Shown here piece after piece: positions 9,401 to 18,376 of a stretch of DNA of 64,000 bases. This DNA comes from Chitinophaga eiseniae (GTDB taxonomy: Bacteria > Bacteroidota > Bacteroidia > Chitinophagales > Chitinophagaceae): the NCBI RefSeq assembly GCF_012641265.1, contig NZ_JABAHZ010000001.1, positions 248,001 through 312,000 on the forward strand. The letters are read 5' to 3'. The translations under genes were made by a program, and so were the position numbers. The notes below the pieces were generated by a model, which saw only the letters and a program-made list of their open reading frames with translations, searched no databases and was not told the origin of the DNA. The number at the start of each line of letters is the position of its first letter. The stretch's first letter is position 1.

Positions 9401-10963
9401 TACTGGTATATCAACACACAGAAAATAAATGCAGTGGGTGGTAATACCAACGATCCTATGCCGTTCAGCTTTCCGTTCCGCCTGGAACCAGCGCCGGATA
9501 CGCAGCAAATTACATTCGAAAATATTCAGCCAGTACTGTTAGGCGACACTTCCGGATATATGCTGGCTTCCTCCAGCGCCGGATTGTCAGTGCAGTTAAG
9601 CCTGGTGGACTCAACTGCTGCCAGGATTATTGCCGGCAAGCTCTATCCGTTAAAGGCTGGCGCTGTGCAGGTAAAAGCATCGCAGGCCGGCAATGGTTAC
9701 TATGCCGCTGTGGCAGTAACACAATCTGTGGAGGTGAAAAGCCTGGGACTCACACTTAAATACAGAGACGGTGATAACGGGCAAACATTCAATAACATGG
9801 CAAAGCCATTCCTGCAACTCAGCAGTTCAGATACTTCAGGTATTGCACTGGATGAACTGGAAATAAGATATTGGCTGACACCTGAGAATTATACGGGTAT
9901 CAATACGTGGATTGATTACGCTTCGATTGGCGCAACGAAAATTACCACACAGTATGTTCCGTTAGCAACACCCTACCAGCGTGCCTGGGGATACGTTCAA
10001 TACAGATTCTTGCCGGAAGCCGGATATGTAGGCACGGGTAACGCTATAGATATTCAGTCGAGATGGGCAAATATGCAGTGGGGGCTGTTGGATGAAACGA
10101 ATGATCACTCTTATCTTACTGCCAGCAGCTATACAGGTAATCCCAACATTACGCTGTATAGGAAAGGGTTACTGGTGGCCGGTAACGAACCGCTTACTAC
10201 TGAACCGGTCGTTGCTGTTACTGCACTCACAGAAAGTTTGAATAGCAGCAGTAATACTATTTCAACAAAGTTAAATCTGCAGCATAGCGGGAACACACCC
10301 GTTAAATACAATGATTTGAAGATTCGCTACTGGTTCACAAAAGATGGTGGTGGTACTTTAAACAGCTGGATAGATTTTGCCGTACTGGGATCAGGTAAGA
10401 TATCCGCTGCATTCACGGAAACGGCAGGTCTGCAAAATGCGGATCATTACCTGGAACTTGGATTTGTTGATAGTACTGCGTTGTTTTATCCTCAATCATC
10501 CAGCGGAAATATTCAATTCCGGATAACGAAGTCCGACTGGTCTGCCTTTGATAAGAATAACGACTTTTCTATGCCGCAACAGCCGGGCCTACTGGCTAAT
10601 CCGAATGTGACGGTATACCTGAAAGGAGCGCTCATTTATGGAACGGAGCCATCAGAGGGGCAACATAGCCTGACAATGGCAAAATCGCCTGCTGTATTTG
10701 CGGCAGCGAAAACAGGAAATCTGAAATTATATCCTAATCCTGCCAGCAACTATATTTATATTGATACAAAAATGCTTTCCCTGCCGCATAATAAATCTTC
10801 TTTCCTGACATTGGTTGATGTACATGGGAAGCAGGTATTAGCGCAGGTATTGCCAGCTGGTGCTCTCCAGGTGAAGGTAAACCTTCCATCCGGGCTACCA
10901 GCAGGTACCTACTGGGTTCGCATAGGTAATAATGTGGCGCCGGTGGTGATAACAGGGAATTAG
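6479..10963 (+). CDS. Multidomain secreted alginate-lyase-like enzyme with two CBM3 modules and type IX sorting tail
   Basis: 1494 residues. Signal peptide (about 1-25), then an alpha-toroid alginate-lyase-like domain (30-390; motifs NGTCPSHYWANWG, QESNRDQGHS and GFEYVAKYNLG). Next are an Ig-like region (about 390-560), two copies of a helical FIVAR-like segment plus a beta-rich repeat (573-790 and 790-1005), two CBM3-type modules (about 1089-1239 and 1262-1390; ELEIRYWLTPEN and DLKIRYWFTKDG are the CBM3 signature strands, followed by WGLLDETNDHSY and WSAFDKNNDFSM). The tail (1414-1494, LKLYPNPASNYIYI...) is a type IX secretion sorting domain. The protein should be exported by the Por/T9SS route. 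CBM3 usually binds cellulose, suggesting attachment to plant wall material; the lyase substrate is not determined. Confidence 0.85.
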   Translation: MKPLLKFYTICFLFLLLLASHLTRGQTFVHPGILHTDADFQRIKLKLQTGAQPWKSGWDKLIANSHAQLGYTPNPSEAINRGGSVPQTYVSAMNDAAAAYQCALRWKITGDPNYAAKAVQILNAWAAVCKGVGGDTNGALAVGFQGFAFANAAELVRDYSGWAPADFERFKKFMMDVFYSYASGFLYRRNGTCPSHYWANWGMSNVSTMMAIGILCDDVYIFNEAMFYLKSGNYTEAIKNVVYYLHTPTLGQWQESNRDQGHSLLGVGLAADVCEMAWNQGEDLYSYDNSRLLAGFEYVAKYNLGDTVPNIPYNNCENANQQNIGETGRGGIRPIWERLVNHYQNRMGISIPYSKRYLALTRPEGGGGDYGSTSGGFDHLGFGTLTSALDSMTTNCPPSMIRAKIQYNGQTLETSTIQVKMGSNLTLHPESDAGGSWSWSTGASGQDLVLNNIQHKGVYRVTLTNACGAKKVQLFALAIEGDCQPAFIIPYIQINGVWQNTNQAVVERGATIKLGPQGKGGGISGAGRYQWSTGDSTSEVLVANIQKDTLLTLIYTGPCGQSDTAVFTIQLRKVHDELKQKLKEAETLRDSTLTSVQPIAGRYPPAAKALLNDSILYVRSVYDSTTSTDSQVISYINLLDRSILRYKQAQYYGLNDLADGLYYIKIPLRDSVLTVNQTNAPRFDIPLDSAYLQVFSITKEPNGRYKIMTTGTPPPGYQNYLNENAQFGRNNYDATWNTVNLYFNGTTYAMQRAEKAGNGFWYLSGQTIASQTGANNSNIPVTFPFELKPDLYSVLDARIREANAVLNSTVSSSVAEPGKYPVAAKNRLQDSVNSVVSAYSSITVSSQSYAYVKMLQTEIDRYRRAMYVLLNTLNDGIYTIQPLAGTSRWTAGTTNSPDFVEGGALTGNQRWRITKETNGRYKIICFSAPQNYQNYINENAQFGTNVYDSTWHTFNIYADGNGYAIQRAARSGNGYWYINTQKINAVGGNTNDPMPFSFPFRLEPAPDTQQITFENIQPVLLGDTSGYMLASSSAGLSVQLSLVDSTAARIIAGKLYPLKAGAVQVKASQAGNGYYAAVAVTQSVEVKSLGLTLKYRDGDNGQTFNNMAKPFLQLSSSDTSGIALDELEIRYWLTPENYTGINTWIDYASIGATKITTQYVPLATPYQRAWGYVQYRFLPEAGYVGTGNAIDIQSRWANMQWGLLDETNDHSYLTASSYTGNPNITLYRKGLLVAGNEPLTTEPVVAVTALTESLNSSSNTISTKLNLQHSGNTPVKYNDLKIRYWFTKDGGGTLNSWIDFAVLGSGKISAAFTETAGLQNADHYLELGFVDSTALFYPQSSSGNIQFRITKSDWSAFDKNNDFSMPQQPGLLANPNVTVYLKGALIYGTEPSEGQHSLTMAKSPAVFAAAKTGNLKLYPNPASNYIYIDTKMLSLPHNKSSFLTLVDVHGKQVLAQVLPAGALQVKVNLPSGLPAGTYWVRIGNNVAPVVITGN

Positions 10964-11082
10964 CAGGTAATAACCTGGCATGATCAGCTCGAAAGGAGTT
11001 GGCTTCGGCAAAAATATCCGCCGGGGCCAAACCTTTTCAGGGAAGGCCATCATTAATTTATAGATTGACAAAAAATTGGGAA

Positions 11083-12924
11083 ATGAATCGAAATTTTTTT
11101 GGGTGGAAGGCACTCGGAATGCTGGGGCTTATATTTTTTTTGCAGCAAGGGCAACTGGCCGCACAAAAAGTATACGCTGTGACATCGCCGGAAGGAACAA
11201 CAGTGTTGACTTTGCGTGCTGAAGGCGGAAAGCTCAGTTATCAGCTCTCTTTTAAGAGAAGAGAAATTACGGATAGGTCTGTGCTTGATATTACAGTTGA
11301 CGGAACGTCGTTAAGTACGGCAAAAGTTACTGGATATGATAAGCCTGTATTACATCATGAATCATTTGCGAGCCCGATAGGCGAGCAAGACTCGCTGCAC
11401 AGTAATTACCGGCAGGCAAAATTGTATTTGAAAACCAATAATGGCAGCCAGGTAAGGCTGGATGTCAGGGTGATGGATAGCTGTGTGGCGTTCCGGTATG
11501 CGGTATCCGTTACTGATACTGCGTTACATCGGCTCCGGGAGTTGACTACCTTCTCTTTCCCTTCTTCTCCACTCATCTATCAATACAACCAGGAGTCTGT
11601 CTTTACACCTATGCGGGTGGATACCTTCAGTACTATAACCGACTTGCCGGTTACACTCCTGACCAATGGAAGTTATTGTCAGCTTGGAGAGGCCGCGAAT
11701 TTGAATTACACGAAAGCGGAGCTCGCCCGCGGAGTTAATGGGAGTACGCTGGCGGTGGCGTTTCCACGTGATACAGTCGTACTGTTTCGTAAAATGATCG
11801 AAACACCGTGGAGGACCCTGAGTGTGGCTAGTTCCCCTATTGCGTTGGCGCATTGCCGTACATTGAATTTAAAACTGGCGGAGCCTCCCGTACCTGGCGA
11901 CTTATCATGGATCAGGCCTGGCAAACTTATCCGGGCACAATTGAATACCCGGAGTGGGTTGGATTGTATTGATTTTGCAGTAAAGCATCATTTCCAGTAT
12001 ATCATGTTTGATGCGGGCTGGTATGGTGCTGAGTTCCGGTCATCATCGGATCCCTGTCAGGTAATCCCGGCCATTGACATGCCGAAGGTGATAGTATATG
12101 GTAAGGAAAGAAATATCGGTGTTATCCTGTATGTGAACTATGTAGGGTTGAAAAGTAAACTGGATACCATTCTCCCGCTTTATAAGCAATGGGGGGTGGC
12201 AGGCCTTAAATTCGGTTTCGTGGATGGCCTTACCCAGGCAGGGCTTAGCTGGCTGTCGCAGGCAATTCAAAAAGTGCAGCAATATGGTTTTGTGCTGGAT
12301 ATACACGATAACTATAAGCCTACAGGCCTTAGCAGAACTTATCCTGCATTGTTAACGCAGGAAGGTATAAGAGGAGATGAAAACAGCCCGGATGCTTTTC
12401 ATAATACTACACTCCCATTTACGCGCTTTCTGGCAGGAGCGGCAGATTTCACCTATTGTTTTCCGAATGCAAAGAATAGTTTTTCAAAAAATATAAAAGT
12501 TTCTAAAGCGCAACAGCTGGCGCTGAGCGTGATTTATTACAGCCCGCTGCAGGCGATATTCTGGTATGGCCAGCCGAATGACTATACCAATGATGAGGAA
12601 ATAGCATTCTACGACTATGTGCCAACTACCTGGAATGAATCACATTACCTGGCGGGAGATATTGGAAAAGGTATAGCCGTGGCGAGAAGGAAAGGGGATA
12701 CCTGGTACCTTGGTTGTGCCGCTGGCCCGGAGGATTGGGAGACTATGCTGGATCTCTCTTTTCTCCGGCGGGGTAGTACCTATATTGCCACTATTTATGA
12801 AGATGGTGATAATCAATCCGTCAATAAAAGAACCGTTAAGCTCACCGGCAGCGACAAACTGCCGGTGAAACTTTCGGCCAAAGGCGGTCAGGCAATCATT
12901 TTCAGACCGGGAACCCATGAATAG
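11083..12924 (+). CDS. GH97-family alpha-glycosidase (SusB-like)
   Basis: 613 residues from the ATG at 11083; an upstream in-frame ATG at 10999 would put 28 polar residues before the signal peptide and is less likely. The signal peptide ends near LAAQ. The N-terminal beta-super-sandwich (about 30-260) starts with YAVTSPEGTTVLTLRAEGGK, typical of GH97; a TIM barrel follows (YIMFDAGWYG, GLKFGFVDG, VLDIHDNYKPTG). TQEGIRGDE (Glu427, Glu433) matches the conserved calcium/catalytic glutamate motif. GH97 contains inverting alpha-glucosidases (Glu base) and retaining alpha-galactosidases (Asp nucleophile); Asp381 in GLKFGFVDG is a candidate nucleophile but I cannot settle the mechanism. Its stop overlaps the next start by 8 bp, so the two are translationally linked. 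Confidence 0.9.
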   Translation: MNRNFFGWKALGMLGLIFFLQQGQLAAQKVYAVTSPEGTTVLTLRAEGGKLSYQLSFKRREITDRSVLDITVDGTSLSTAKVTGYDKPVLHHESFASPIGEQDSLHSNYRQAKLYLKTNNGSQVRLDVRVMDSCVAFRYAVSVTDTALHRLRELTTFSFPSSPLIYQYNQESVFTPMRVDTFSTITDLPVTLLTNGSYCQLGEAANLNYTKAELARGVNGSTLAVAFPRDTVVLFRKMIETPWRTLSVASSPIALAHCRTLNLKLAEPPVPGDLSWIRPGKLIRAQLNTRSGLDCIDFAVKHHFQYIMFDAGWYGAEFRSSSDPCQVIPAIDMPKVIVYGKERNIGVILYVNYVGLKSKLDTILPLYKQWGVAGLKFGFVDGLTQAGLSWLSQAIQKVQQYGFVLDIHDNYKPTGLSRTYPALLTQEGIRGDENSPDAFHNTTLPFTRFLAGAADFTYCFPNAKNSFSKNIKVSKAQQLALSVIYYSPLQAIFWYGQPNDYTNDEEIAFYDYVPTTWNESHYLAGDIGKGIAVARRKGDTWYLGCAAGPEDWETMLDLSFLRRGSTYIATIYEDGDNQSVNKRTVKLTGSDKLPVKLSAKGGQAIIFRPGTHE

Positions 12925-14551
12925 ACCATACTTTTTTCTGCTGTTGTTTTTTTTCTGTAGGCTGACCGCAACGGCCCAGGTATGGCAGTGGTCCGTTCCC
13001 GTGGCGGGAGCCCGTAACGCAGATGCTACCGCATATCTGTGGATTCCGGAAAATGCCCGGAAAGTCAAAGGCATTGTACTGGCGCAGCATAATATGGAGG
13101 AGATCAGCATTTTAGAGAATCCGCTTTTTCGGGAAGAGATGAAATTGCTGTCTTTTGCCATTGTTTGGGTATCACCGTCATTTGATCATCTTTTCCGCTT
13201 TAACGAAGGGGCGGGAGAAATATCCAATACATTTCTCCGGGCGCTGGCAGATTCTTCAGGATACAAGGAATTGGAATATGTTCCCCTGGTGGTAATGGGG
13301 CATTCTGCCGCGGCAAGCTGGCCGTATTACTATGCCGCCTGGAACCCGGAACGTACCTTGTGCGCTATTTCCACTAGCGGTCAATGGCCCTGGTTCAGGG
13401 ATCCCCGGTTTGCTCCCGATATCTGGGGCAATAGGAATATCGATCATGTGCCCTGCCTTGAAACAATGGGTGAATATGAAGCAGCTGCCACCTGGAGCGC
13501 CGAAGGTTTGAAAGAACGGAAGGAGCACCCGTATATGCCCTTAAGTATGTTGGCTTGTCCGGGAGAGGGACATTTCGCTGCATCCGACAAAAAAGTACGT
13601 TATATCTCCCTGTACATTCGTAAGGCTGTGCAGTATCGGATGCCAGCGAATTATACCGCCGATAAGCCAGCAGTATTGATCCCAATTGATCCGGTACACA
13701 ACGGATGGCTGATGGAGAAATGGAAACAGGATGAATTGCCAATGGTAAGCCCTGCGCCGGTTTCCCGATATAAGGGCGATACAGCCCAGGCATTCTGGTT
13801 TTTTGATGAGGAGTTGGTGAGGGCTACACAGCAGTATCAGCAGGTACCGCGGCATCGTAAGCCGCAGCTGACCGGCGTTCAACAGGATGGTCACATTATT
13901 GCACAACGGAATACACATTTACAGGTACATATACCGTTTATCCCACAGAAAGATGGAATTAGTTTCCGGCTAAAGGGAGTATTCCTGGATACTGTGCCGG
14001 GTGAAAGTGAACGACCACGTATGCAAACCGGCCTTCCTCCAGGTTCAGCCCTGGGACATGCGGAAGGAAAAATTCGGGTGCACATAGAAACGATTACAGG
14101 ACCCGTTACGAAAATCAATGACACCACCTTTCAGTTTTCAATGAGGAATGGATTTCATGGAACTGCCAGTCAGTATAGCTTGTACCTGGCAGCAGTACAT
14201 CCTGGAGATATACAGTATAAACCTTTTGTACAACAGGCAGAATTGACGCTTCCCGTATGTAACACAGAAGGCACATCCCAGGAGATATTTTTTCCGGTCA
14301 TCGGCAACCAGGATTCCCATACACGGCGGATTATATTGAAAGCCAGGGCAAGCAGTGGATTGCCGGTAAGGTATTACATTGAATCAGGACCCGCTTATAT
14401 AAAAGGAGATAAAATAATTATAACACCAGTGCCACCAGCGGCAAAGTATCCGGTAAAAATTACCGTAGTGGCCTGGCAATATGGAAGGACCGGTGCACAA
14501 GCTGTTCAGACCGCAAAACCGGTTTTACAGTCATTTTACCTGGAAAAATAA
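12917..14551 (+). CDS. Secreted alpha/beta-hydrolase, putative carbohydrate esterase (copy 1)
   Basis: 544 residues with a signal peptide ending at TATAQ. The N-terminal half has an alpha/beta-hydrolase look: a strand and HN motif (GIVLAQHNME), the nucleophile elbow VVMGHSAAAS (Ser130) and a late PGEGHF (His219). The C-terminal half is beta-rich and ends with an Ig-like stretch (VKITVVAWQYGRTG). The start codon lies inside the end of the GH97 gene. A clear paralogue is encoded at 16597. In a PUL with lyase-like enzymes, removal of ester groups from the glycan is a reasonable guess; no activity can be read from sequence alone. Confidence 0.7.
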   Translation: MNRPYFFLLLFFFCRLTATAQVWQWSVPVAGARNADATAYLWIPENARKVKGIVLAQHNMEEISILENPLFREEMKLLSFAIVWVSPSFDHLFRFNEGAGEISNTFLRALADSSGYKELEYVPLVVMGHSAAASWPYYYAAWNPERTLCAISTSGQWPWFRDPRFAPDIWGNRNIDHVPCLETMGEYEAAATWSAEGLKERKEHPYMPLSMLACPGEGHFAASDKKVRYISLYIRKAVQYRMPANYTADKPAVLIPIDPVHNGWLMEKWKQDELPMVSPAPVSRYKGDTAQAFWFFDEELVRATQQYQQVPRHRKPQLTGVQQDGHIIAQRNTHLQVHIPFIPQKDGISFRLKGVFLDTVPGESERPRMQTGLPPGSALGHAEGKIRVHIETITGPVTKINDTTFQFSMRNGFHGTASQYSLYLAAVHPGDIQYKPFVQQAELTLPVCNTEGTSQEIFFPVIGNQDSHTRRIILKARASSGLPVRYYIESGPAYIKGDKIIITPVPPAAKYPVKITVVAWQYGRTGAQAVQTAKPVLQSFYLEK

Positions 14552-14567
14552 AATACTTAAAAAGATA

Positions 14568-16586
14568 ATGAGTCGTGTGAAATATGTGATATTGATCATC
14601 GCATCCTGTCTGACATACACAATTTTGTTACATCATGCCGCCAGCGCGCAGTCGCATGTATTTCTGCACCCTGGCCTGCTGCATAGCCAACGTGACTTAC
14701 AGCGCATGAAGACTGGCGTAGCAGCGCAAACGGCGCCTATATATGAAGGGTATCTCGTTTTTAAAAGAAGCCCCTTTTCTCACTACGATTACAGGATGAA
14801 GGGGCCACTTCCTATAGTGGGAAGAAATCCAGGCATAGGGCAGTCTGATTACGACAGTGATGCCAATGCGGCTTATCAGAATGCGCTGATGTGGGCTATT
14901 ACCGGCGATAAACGTTATGCGCAAACGGCCATTGGCATTATTGACGCATGGAGTGATACGCTGAAATCGATTACCGGCAAAGATGCTATACTAATGGCCG
15001 GATTAGGACCATTTAAGATGGTGAATGCAGCAGAAATCATCCGGTACAGTAACGCAGGGTGGCCAGAGGCAGCGGCAAAGCGTACAGAGAAACATTTCCG
15101 CCAGGTAATTTATCCTGTCGTCGCTGAGTTTGCGCCTTTTGCAAATGGTAATTGGGATGCTGCTGCGCTTAAAACGGTAATGGCTATAGGGATTTTCTGC
15201 AATGACCGTGAAATTTTTGAAAAAGCTATCCGCTATTATGTAAACGGATGGGGAAACGGAAGTCTTACTCACTATGTTGTTAATGATGCCGGCCAGGTAC
15301 AGGAAACAGGAAGAGATCAGGCCCATACGCAGCTCGGCATTGGCATGCTGGCAGAATGTTGCGAAATGGCCTGGCACCAGGGACTGAACCTTTATTCCTA
15401 TGCCGATAGTCGTTTACTAAAAGGATTTGAATATACCGCGAAGTACAACCTTGGATATAACGATATCCCCTATACGCCGCTGCCCGACCGCACAGGTAAA
15501 TACCTTCATACCCATCCTTCGGAGGTGGCACGCGGTAATCTTCGCGCAGTATTTGAACAGGTTTATAATCACTATGTACATAGGGTGGGAATGCAGGCGC
15601 CCTTTACAAAAGCGGCGGCTGATAAGCTAAGGCCTGAAGGCCCCGGTAACCCGGGAGCGGATCATCCCGGTTATGGCACCTTGTTTTACTCCATCAACCC
15701 GGGAGCCGAAGATGCTACTCCGCAGCAGTTTTTGACTGGAAGCCCTGCGGGACTGACACTGACTGTAAGACCTGATACGAGTACGCTGACCTGGGTTAGC
15801 CTGGTGGGAGCGTCGTCTTATATCATCAAACGGGCAGAGAAAAGAGGAGGGCCTTTCCGGACTATCGGAACCACTACTGAAAATCTCTTTTGTGATTCCA
15901 GCGTCAGAACAGGACTTGTGTATTATTACACGGTTGCCGGCGTAAGAAATGGGAGAGAATCAGCCGCTTCAATTCCCGTATCTGTTGCTGGTGGAGGACT
16001 TCAAAAAGGATGGGGTAATAAAGATATCGGACATTCAGAAAAGGCAGGCTATGCACAATACGACGGCCATCTGCTGAGGGTAGAAGCCGGCGGTGTATTC
16101 ACAGATACATTGCAGTACGGTTTTAATTACACCTATAGGAAGGTGTTGAAGAATGATGAGATGGCTATCCAGGTATGCCCGCAGCCCAGTTCTCAGTTTA
16201 CAACGGTTGGACTGATGATTCAGTCAGGGCTGCAGCCAGATGCTTCTTTTGCCGCGTTGATGTTGTACCCCGGAAAAACACCCGAAATAGAAGCCCCTAA
16301 GTGGATGATGCAATTCCTGCAAAGAGGGGATGCCGGAATGAATACGGCGGTTATAGCGACACATCCATTGGCGGCGCCAGCTGTAACCTACGGTCGTTTG
16401 ACAGGGGCTTACTGGCTAAAAATAAAGCGGTCTGGCCATAGAATAACAGGATTTGGATCCTATGACGGTATGAATTGGATACAGCTGGCATCCATAAATT
16501 GGAGTGCCGGCCTCCCGGCATGGATTGGTGTGGCAGTAGCATCCAATATTTCAAATACAACGACGGTGAGGATTCGCCTGCATTAA
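14568..16586 (+). CDS. Alginate-lyase-like protein with fibronectin III and DUF1349-like domains
   Basis: 672 residues from the ATG at 14568, where the signal peptide MSRVKYVILIIASCL begins; an upstream in-frame start at 14481 would overlap the previous gene by 71 bp. The lyase-like alpha-toroid (about 28-390) has ANGNWDAAALKTVMAIGIFC and QETGRDQAHTQLGIGMLAECCE, the most conserved segments of the AlgL-like family in Bacteroidota. A fibronectin III-like domain (about 395-475) and a C-terminal lectin-like DUF1349-type beta-sandwich (about 480-672) follow. It is a shorter relative of the 6479 product and lacks its CBM3 modules and sorting tail. Beta-elimination of uronate polysaccharide is expected. 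Confidence 0.8.
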   Translation: MSRVKYVILIIASCLTYTILLHHAASAQSHVFLHPGLLHSQRDLQRMKTGVAAQTAPIYEGYLVFKRSPFSHYDYRMKGPLPIVGRNPGIGQSDYDSDANAAYQNALMWAITGDKRYAQTAIGIIDAWSDTLKSITGKDAILMAGLGPFKMVNAAEIIRYSNAGWPEAAAKRTEKHFRQVIYPVVAEFAPFANGNWDAAALKTVMAIGIFCNDREIFEKAIRYYVNGWGNGSLTHYVVNDAGQVQETGRDQAHTQLGIGMLAECCEMAWHQGLNLYSYADSRLLKGFEYTAKYNLGYNDIPYTPLPDRTGKYLHTHPSEVARGNLRAVFEQVYNHYVHRVGMQAPFTKAAADKLRPEGPGNPGADHPGYGTLFYSINPGAEDATPQQFLTGSPAGLTLTVRPDTSTLTWVSLVGASSYIIKRAEKRGGPFRTIGTTTENLFCDSSVRTGLVYYYTVAGVRNGRESAASIPVSVAGGGLQKGWGNKDIGHSEKAGYAQYDGHLLRVEAGGVFTDTLQYGFNYTYRKVLKNDEMAIQVCPQPSSQFTTVGLMIQSGLQPDASFAALMLYPGKTPEIEAPKWMMQFLQRGDAGMNTAVIATHPLAAPAVTYGRLTGAYWLKIKRSGHRITGFGSYDGMNWIQLASINWSAGLPAWIGVAVASNISNTTTVRIRLH

Positions 16587-16596
16587 ATCCAAAAAA

Positions 16597-18255
16597 ATGA
16601 CGCATCCAATAAAATGTCATAGAACAAAAGCAAAAATTGCAATGATCTTATTCCTTGCGCTCGTTACATCCGGGGCTTTTGGACAGCACTTGCAGTTAGT
16701 CAACAAAAAAAACACCGTTTCCCAGGCAGCTGCACCCGTCTGGCAGTGGCGCATTTCGGTAGACAGTATTATTTCCGGCGAAACGCAAGCCGCTCCCCAG
16801 GCATTTCTCTGGATACCTGAGCACTGTAAGCAGCTGAAGGCGGTAGTATGGGGACAACACAACATGACCGAAGCAACTGTACTGGAACATCCTGCATTCC
16901 GTAAAACGTTGGCTGAACTTGGGATAGGAGAGATATGGGTTACCCCGGCTATCACGCAAATGTTTGATTTTACCAAAAATGCGCCGGCGGATTTTGAGCG
17001 AATGATGAATCGCCTGGCGGAGGTATCCGGATACACCGCACTAAAAACAATTCCAGTCATTCCTATCGGTCATTCTGCCCAGGCCAGTTTTCCCTGGAAT
17101 TTTGCCGCATGGAATCCGGCAAGAACACTGGCGGTGATTTCTCTTCATGGCGATGCGCCGCTTACAAAACTGACCGGGAGTGGTGCTCCTAACCCGGATT
17201 GGGGCAACAGGAACATAGATGGTGTGCCGTCTCTCTTCATAATGGGGGAATATGAATGGTGGGAAGACCGGATGCTCCCGGCAATCTCTTACACACAAAT
17301 GCATCCGCATAGCGTCATCTCTTTATTTGCAGACGCGGGGCATGGCCATTTTGATGCATCAGATGCACTGGTGGATTATATCTCCCTGTTTATACGCAAG
17401 GCAATGAAATATCGCTGGCGTGCAAACGGCTTACATCCGGTGCAACGGGAAGACGGATGGTTGATGGGCAAATGGCATAAGGATAGCCAACCCACTGCAC
17501 CCGCGGCGCCTTTTAACGCATATACCGGAAACCGGCAATCTGCTTCATGGGTATTCGATAGCTCAATGGCCAATGCCACCGAACATTACTACAAGACCGC
17601 AAGAGGAAAACGCCAGCAGTTCATCGGATTTATCCGGGACGGTAAAATACAGGTGCCTGGCAAATCCCATGCGGTATATGCCGTAAACGTTCAGCTGCTA
17701 CCCGACGGTATCACCTTTCATATCAGCGCATTTTTCGCGGATTCCACCAGAACCAGGCAGGTTACTGAACATGCGTCAACGCCGCTAATGATTAATCGTA
17801 TATGCGGTCCTGTTAAGAAGATAAATGATACCACTTTCCGGTTGGATTTCTATCGTATGGGCTTCAATAATACCAAGCGAAGCAACGATATCTGGCTGGT
17901 AGCTGAAAATAGGGGAGATGATGTGTTTAAGAGCGCCGTGCAACAACTAAATATTAAAATACCGTTGCCGCAAACTACCGGCGAAGCGCAGCAAATATAT
18001 TTCAAATCATTGCCAGACCAGCAAAAGGGAGTGAAGGAGCTATCTTTAACGGCTCAAACTACATCTGGTTTGCCCGTAAATTATTATGTAAAAGAAGGCC
18101 CCGCATTTATTAAAGACAATAAACTGGTATTTACAGGCGTGCCACCACGTGCAAAACTACCGTTAAAAGTTACCGTGGTGGCCTGGCAATACGGTATTAC
18201 AGGAAAGTATCAGTCGGCATTGCCAGTTGAGCGGTCGTTTTTTATTGTTCCATAG
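16597..18255 (+). CDS. Secreted alpha/beta-hydrolase, putative carbohydrate esterase (copy 2)
   Basis: 552 residues. Signal peptide ends near GAFGQ (30). It is a paralogue of the 12917 gene: PIGHSAQAS (Ser160), AGHGHF (His251), the shared GNRNID and MGEYE segments, and the same C-terminal VKVTVVAWQYGITG Ig-like end. It starts 10 bp after the second lyase-like gene, so lyase and hydrolase are cotranscribed. It is the last gene of PUL 1 in this window; a convergent gene follows. As with copy 1, esterase activity is inferred from the nucleophile elbow and context. Confidence 0.7.
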   Translation: MTHPIKCHRTKAKIAMILFLALVTSGAFGQHLQLVNKKNTVSQAAAPVWQWRISVDSIISGETQAAPQAFLWIPEHCKQLKAVVWGQHNMTEATVLEHPAFRKTLAELGIGEIWVTPAITQMFDFTKNAPADFERMMNRLAEVSGYTALKTIPVIPIGHSAQASFPWNFAAWNPARTLAVISLHGDAPLTKLTGSGAPNPDWGNRNIDGVPSLFIMGEYEWWEDRMLPAISYTQMHPHSVISLFADAGHGHFDASDALVDYISLFIRKAMKYRWRANGLHPVQREDGWLMGKWHKDSQPTAPAAPFNAYTGNRQSASWVFDSSMANATEHYYKTARGKRQQFIGFIRDGKIQVPGKSHAVYAVNVQLLPDGITFHISAFFADSTRTRQVTEHASTPLMINRICGPVKKINDTTFRLDFYRMGFNNTKRSNDIWLVAENRGDDVFKSAVQQLNIKIPLPQTTGEAQQIYFKSLPDQQKGVKELSLTAQTTSGLPVNYYVKEGPAFIKDNKLVFTGVPPRAKLPLKVTVVAWQYGITGKYQSALPVERSFFIVP

Positions 18256-18376
18256 TTAAGTGTGTTGAAAGGCTCATCGGGCTTTGAGAGCACATTGAAG
18301 GATTAAAAACACAATTCAAAACGTTGTACCGCCACCGTTAAAAATGTATTCTTCTGAGTCACTTTTAAAAGCAGGT

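Noticed and set aside
10999..11082. Upstream start for the GH97 gene
   Set aside because: Adds 28 polar residues before a clear signal peptide that begins at the 11083 ATG.
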